Shown in pieces: positions 59,155 to 64,000 of a stretch of DNA of 64,000 bases (the first letter of the stretch is position 1; each line of letters begins with the position of its first letter). The DNA is from Dermatemys mawii (taxonomy: Eukaryota > Chordata > Testudines > Dermatemydidae). The notes beneath the pieces are model-generated. The model made no database searches, was not told the origin of the DNA, and saw only the letters and a list, made by a program, of their open reading frames with translations. The DNA is taken from contig ML677335.1 in NCBI GenBank assembly GCA_007922305.1, positions 19,626,246 to 19,690,245 on the forward strand, in the 5' to 3' direction. Both the position numbers and the translations under genes were made by a program.

Positions 59155-61356
59155 CTCTGCTCACTTTGGCTAAACAGAAATGTGACCCTTTGCAAAATCA
59201 AACACTGACAAATAAGAGAGCACGACACTGTATGATTTCTAGAGCTGATATAGGGCAATTTGTTCAGCAGAGTGATGTAAGCTTCGTTATGATTGCATCA
59301 TCCAAGACTTCTAGGAATAACATGATGCAATTCATATCATGTATGACGCAATACCAGCTTCAGATTGCATCATTCATTGTTTTGCCTAAAAAGCAAGTAC
59401 TGTCCAAACCCAGTCATAGATTTATTCAGAGATCCAGTCAAAGATGTATTTTAGTCATTTCTGGTTTAAATTGAGATCTCTTCCCTTTATAACTCACTTA
59501 TCTTCCGCCATTCCCATGTCAAGGGTCGTATATACTGACCCAGTAGCATATCTTGAAAACTAGAGCCAATCAACAATTTTAAGCATCATTTTCGTTCTCA
59601 GTGACCCAGAATTAGTAAAGTTTGACTACATTTATTTCAGAAGCATTTTGGCTGTAGAGCAGTGTTATTTATTTGTACAAAGTGGAACAACCTCAATAGG
59701 GGAGACACAAAGACCTACCTCAGAATACCCTATAGTGTGGTAGTAAGGGTACTTACCTAGGGGAGGGAGGCATGCACTGAATTCCCTGCTCCAGAGAGGG
59801 AATTTGAATTTAATCTTCCAAAGCCCCATTGAAGATGCTATCCACTGGGTTGTTAGACATAAGGGGAGCACCACAACCACTACCTTCTCTGATCAAGTTG
59901 TTAATGGCACCTAAGTCCCCTTATGAATCTAGTCTGAAAAAAAATGTGGCCAAAAATATTCTGCAAATTTGTCAATCGTTTTGAGTTGACAAAAACTGAA
60001 TTTTTTTGTAAATAAATTGTTCTCTGAGATCACTTCTACAACACCTGAGCATTCAAAACTTCACTGAAATTAATTCCTGTTTGATTACAGTACTAGATTT
60101 GAGTATGTAGTGATTGAAATGATGTGTATTATGACCTAAACATGCAACCTTTACTCATTCAAGTAGTTCTCATTCATATAAGTAGCTCTGCTATGGAAAT
60201 TATCCAGGATGGGTCACTAGGATACTAATCCTGCAAAGATCTACACACGTGCTTAACTTAAAGCACATGAATAATCCTGCTGAATTCAACAGAACTAATA
60301 GGGCTTACAGTTAATCATGTAAGCCTTTGCACGTTCAAGGCTTATATTTGTAGAAGTGAACAAAGGGCAAAAAGAAATGTCACTCACCAAAGACCAGGAG
60401 TTCCTAAATTGTGGTACATCTATTACTAGTGGTATGTGAATTTATGTTTCATCCAGTCACTTCACAACATTTTAAAAATTATTTAGTATGTGAAACAATA
60501 AACGTTGGGAGTTTATTTTATATATGGGAGAGCCAACTTTTTTCCTCTCCAACCCCAACTGTTTCATTACCTTCTCCGCTGAATCACAGAATCTCATGGC
60601 ATTTAGAACTCAGATAGAGGGGATGGCAGACAGGAAGTATTATTGCCGAAAGAAGAACTAGTAAGTAAGTAACCTTTCTTTTTTCTTTGAGGGACTTTAT
60701 GTATTCCCATTTCTGAGAGACCAGTAAGTAGTGTTAATTAGGTGAAAGATGAGAGAAAAGTTCTTAGTGAATAGGACTTTTTCTAGCACTCAGACACCTG
60801 TTCTGGTTCCAAAAAGAAGCTGGAGACTTCCTGAAAGTTTGCTTCAGATGTCATCAAGGCTGCCCAAACCACTCCCCAGAATGAGGTGAATCTGGATAGG
60901 AGACTAAGAGAATGATCTGAGCTGGAAGAGAATCAGCAAGGCGGAGACCAAGATTATTGCTGGGGGCCTACTGTCCATACATGAGAAGACAGATGGGGTT
61001 CAAGGAATTCTTAGTAGGGAAATACTTTAAGAGGCTAGTGTCAGCATTTGTAATGCAAGCAACTGAAGACACTGCACTGGTGAGTGTAGCACTAAGAGCT
61101 CCTGCTCTGAGCCACATAAAGACTGATTTTCATCCAGTTTTTGGTTTTTGAAGTTTTAAGTGGTGGGGTGCTTGGACTTTTCCTTCCATTTGGAAATAAA
61201 AGTCTTTGGACACGTGAGCCAGTACTGTGTCAGTGGTGGGTTCCATAGGTATGGTTGAAGCCATGGTAATCAAGGAGAAACCGGGGGTCAGGGTAGGAGT
61301 AGATATTAATTTACTTGGTCCTGGAAAGACAGTTAAAGATGGCCTAGGCATTAGAG

Positions 61357-62069
61357 CAGAGGTGGGCAACCCTGTTGGCGGGATCCGGCCCATCAGGCAG
61401 GATTGCCACCCCCATGGCTCCGTAGGCCCCACACTGCTCCCGGAAGCTGCCAGCACCATGTCTCTGTTGCCCCTGGGAGAGGGAGGGGCAGAGGGCTCTG
61501 TGCGCTGCCCTCACTTGCAAGCACCCTCCTCCCCCACAGCTCGCATTGGCTGGGAATGGGGACTGTGACCAATGGGAGGTTTGGGAGAGGTATCCACATG
61601 CAAGGGCAGCGCACAGAGCCCTCTGCCCCCTCTCCTGTAGGGGCTGCAGGGACATGGTGCCGGCTGCCTCCTGGAGTGGAGTGGCATGGAGCCAGGACAG
61701 GCAGGCAGCGTGCCTGAGACCCGCTGCATGCCACTGCCATCCCGGAGCCACTCCAGCTAAGCAATGCTGGACCTGAGCCCGCACCCCGAACCCCTTCTGC
61801 ACCCCAAATCCCATCTGCACCCCAAATCCCTTCTGCACCTCAACCTCCTGTCTCGAGCTCCCTCCTGGACCCCAACTCCCTGCTCTGAGCCCCCTGCTGC
61901 ACCCCACACCTCCTTCACCCCAACCCCCTGCCCTCAGCCCCTTCCTACATACCACACTCCACACTCCCTCCTGCATGCCAACCCTCTTCCCCAGCCCTAC
62001 ATTCATAGCCGTGCATGCAATTTCCCCATGCAGATGTGGCCCTCAGACCAAAAAGTTTGCCCACCCCTG
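61357..62069. mobile_element. hAT-type element with perfect 8-bp target duplication
   Basis: 713 bp, left end CAGAGGTGGGCAACCCTG, right end AAAGTTTGCCCACCCCTG (inverted), flanked by CATTAGAG on both sides (61349-61356 and 62070-62077). The GC-rich interior has tandem CTGCACCCCAAATCCC-type words (61795-61850). Its overlapping open frames (up to 220 codons) on both strands are compositional artefacts. Confidence 0.95.
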
Positions 62070-62737
62070 CATTAGAGCTTTAATAGGTGCCATAGGTGCC
62101 GCGGGGCTGAGGGAGATAGAAGAGTCCATGATGTTAGGTAGAGGAATCTGGGTCTCAGCAGGAAATCAGGCTGTTCCAAACACATTGTGGAACTTGGGCC
62201 CAAGGGCAGCTTCTCTGCCCTCCAACTTCAAAATCTGGATGAGCTTGAAGTCTGAGCTTCTAGTTCCAGTGAGTCCAGGATGTGAAAGCCCTGCACATCA
62301 CACACTGTGCAGGAGAGTGTTGCTTGCATATGGATACTAGGCAGCAAATGTGTGTCTCCAATTTTGTAACAGAAGCAGAGCATGATGTGCATTTCATGGT
62401 GCTGCTGTGACCCTGTATGGATCTGAAGAAATCTGGGAAAGTTCAAATGGAACTGAGGCACTTGTAGTGGAGGTATTGTATTGCTTTATATATTGTAAAG
62501 CCTCTGATATAAGAAGCCATACAAAAGCATTCATGCACCCCCTCCCAAAAAGGGATACTGCTTTGACAGGAGAATCTACATGGTCACTACCAGGAGATGC
62601 AATCCCACAAGTGGCAATGCACAAAAGTCCTCAATTTTCCTTTTGTATTCTCATATAATAAAAAATAATAATAATCAACTAGCATCACCTATTGCTTTTA
62701 TGTAGCACTTTTCATCCAAAATGATCAACTTATATCC

Positions 62738-62743
<6 letters not shown>

Positions 62744-62789
<46 letters not shown>
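62744..62789. repeat. (TA)n microsatellite
   Basis: About 23 uninterrupted TA units, likely polymorphic and able to self-pair. Confidence 0.97.
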
Positions 62790-62793
<4 letters not shown>

Positions 62794-62863
62794 CTTTAAG
62801 AGAATGCTATTTACATTACAAAGTCAACACTTGAAAACTAGGAAATGCCACACTTATAATTGC

Positions 62864-63020
62864 CCATGCAACCTTAATTCAGCTCCCCTGTGCATCCATC
62901 CTGTGTACTGAATGGGTAAGATGGGTAGTGGAAATAACAGTATGTAATTAAAGACAGTATCATAATGCTACTCACAATGAGGGGGGGCAATGATAAAACT
63001 TCCAGTTCCTAACTTTTTCA
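62864..63020 (+). repeat. Unidentified old repeat, copy 2
   Basis: TGCAACCTTAATTCAGCTCC and TAATTAAAGACAGTATCATA align with 28571-28870 in the same order. Family unknown. Confidence 0.4.
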
Positions 63021-63333
63021 ATAGTTAAATTTGCAACCTAAATAACATTTTTCAACTTATTTTTGTATGTAATTTACCTTTTTCTTTATTATTAAAAACT
63101 ACTAGAAAAAGAAAATCCTATTTTGTGCAGCTATAACAACCCCGCCATTCCATATGATTAACAGGGTTTCAACACCAACCCTTCTGCAATACAGTACAGA
63201 TATAAGGCAGCAGCACCAATGGAAGCTTGTTATCCCCCAGTACAGATGGACTGTCCATACCAGCTCCTGCAGGTTGTCAGTGACGGAGGAGCCTCACCCA
63301 GTCAAGCTCTCTCTGTCTTTCCAGCTTAAGAGC

Positions 63334-64000
63334 TGTTATAACCATATAACTGAGGGTAGCCTAGAATTCCGCCTTACCGTAAGGGGTTAAGAAGCTTAAA
63401 TAACCTGGTTGGCACCTGACCAAAAGGACCAATGGGGAAAAAAGATACTTTCAAATCTTGGGGTAGGAGAGGGGAAGGCTTTGTTGATACTCTTTGTTTG
63501 TGCTCTGTTCAGACTGAGAGGGACCAGGCAGAAATCCGTCTCCTTCAACTCATCCTGAACCAAGTCTTTAATATTGCAAAAAAGGATAAATAAGCAGGTC
63601 AAGGTGCATTAGATTATCATGTGTTTTACACTGTGAATGTTCCCTTTCATAGAGGGAGGTTTATTCCTGTTTTTGTAACTTTAAAACTAAGCCTAGAGGG
63701 AGTTCCTCTGTATTTTTGAATCTTTTCTTACCCTGTCAAGTTATCTTTCATCCTGATTTTACAGAGATGATTCTTTTACTTTTTCTTTAAATAAAATTCT
63801 TCTTTTAAGAGCCTGATTGATTTTCAGTGTCCTAAAGACCCAGGGGGTTGGGCCTGTGCTCACTTTGCAACCAACTTGTTAGGATATTATTCTCAAGCCT
63901 TCCCAGGCAAGGGGATACAAGGGTTTGGGGGGATATTTTGGGGGAATAGGAACTCCAAGTGGTCCTTTTCCTGAATCTTTGTTTAAATCACTTGGTGGTG
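63334..64000 (+). mobile_element. Endogenous-retrovirus-type LTR, cut by the window end
   Basis: Starts TGTTATAACCATATAACTGA and follows the same plan as 44801-45580: TAGCCTAGAATTCC near the start, GGGGTTAAG, then TTTAAATAAAATTCTTCTTT with AAGAGCCTGATTG, and CTTGGTGGTG at the last visible base. AATAAA at about 63789 is a good polyadenylation signal. Whether it is a solo LTR or leads into a provirus cannot be seen. Confidence 0.82.

Larger units (their letters stand above)
54483..64000 (-). other. PCDH15 intron, upstream part
   Basis: Intron preceding the 54482-54312 exon, running off the right edge. It holds an antisense CR1 (55810-56470), the broken transposase-like gene (57463-59154), a hAT element (61357-62069) and a retroviral LTR (from 63334). 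Positions 54500-55800, 56480-57450, 59480-61340 and 62080-62740 show nothing I can assign. Confidence 0.75.

Noticed and set aside
61344..62006. 220-codon open frame on the minus strand, overlapping others on both strands
   Set aside because: Lies almost entirely inside a hAT element bounded by a perfect 8-bp duplication; GC-rich and low-complexity with no family resemblance.

Overview
The window looks like a stretch of turtle (Testudines) genome, seen almost entirely from inside introns of one large host gene. The assignment rests on the mix of repeats, which I recognise as typical of turtles: CR1 LINEs, several hAT-type MITE families, a Penelope-like retroelement family, an abundant endogenous-retrovirus LTR and a Gmr1-type Ty3/gypsy element. 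The DNA is AT-rich and intronic in character. There is one 400-bp assembly gap (18102-18501).

Host gene. Two short exons on the minus strand encode adjacent pieces of protocadherin-15 (PCDH15): 54482-54312 (57 codons, end of cadherin repeat EC2 and linker) and 7674-7566 (36 codons plus one base, start of EC3). Both have splice signals, and their phases agree. The 46.6 kb between them is one intron. Positions 1-7565 are the next intron and 54483-64000 the previous one. Nothing else here looks like a functional host coding exon.

Mobile DNA. The most informative element is a 5885-bp LTR retrotransposon at 33426-39310. It has two 660-bp LTRs, a 4-bp target duplication (ACAC), a tRNA-Leu-like primer binding site, a gag with a SCAN-like capsid region and a zinc knuckle, an aspartic protease, and a pol in which integrase lies upstream of reverse transcriptase/RNase H. 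That domain order is the hallmark of the Gmr1 clade. The whole coding region stays in one reading frame but is cut by five in-frame TGA/TAA codons. The element sits inside an older CR1 LINE (about 32530-33425 plus 39311-40095). Two solo LTRs of the same family lie at 1199-1855 (minus) and 41076-41735 (plus). Copies of a different LTR, of retroviral type, lie at 44801-45580 (with 5-bp duplication AGCCC), 48046-48372 (fragment, minus) and 63334 to the window end. A transposase-like gene broken by two frameshifts occupies 59154-57463 (minus). Non-autonomous hAT-type elements with recognisable ends, several with 8-bp target duplications, are scattered throughout.

Other structure. Notable items are a 197-bp sequence present as two 96%-identical inverted copies 4.7 kb apart, both keeping an open frame; a solo LTR sitting at the centre of a long inverted repeat next to another near-perfect palindrome; and a hammerhead-ribozyme-like core in a fragment I link to Penelope-like elements. 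The two protocadherin exons and the retroelement genes do not work together: the elements are passengers in the introns.
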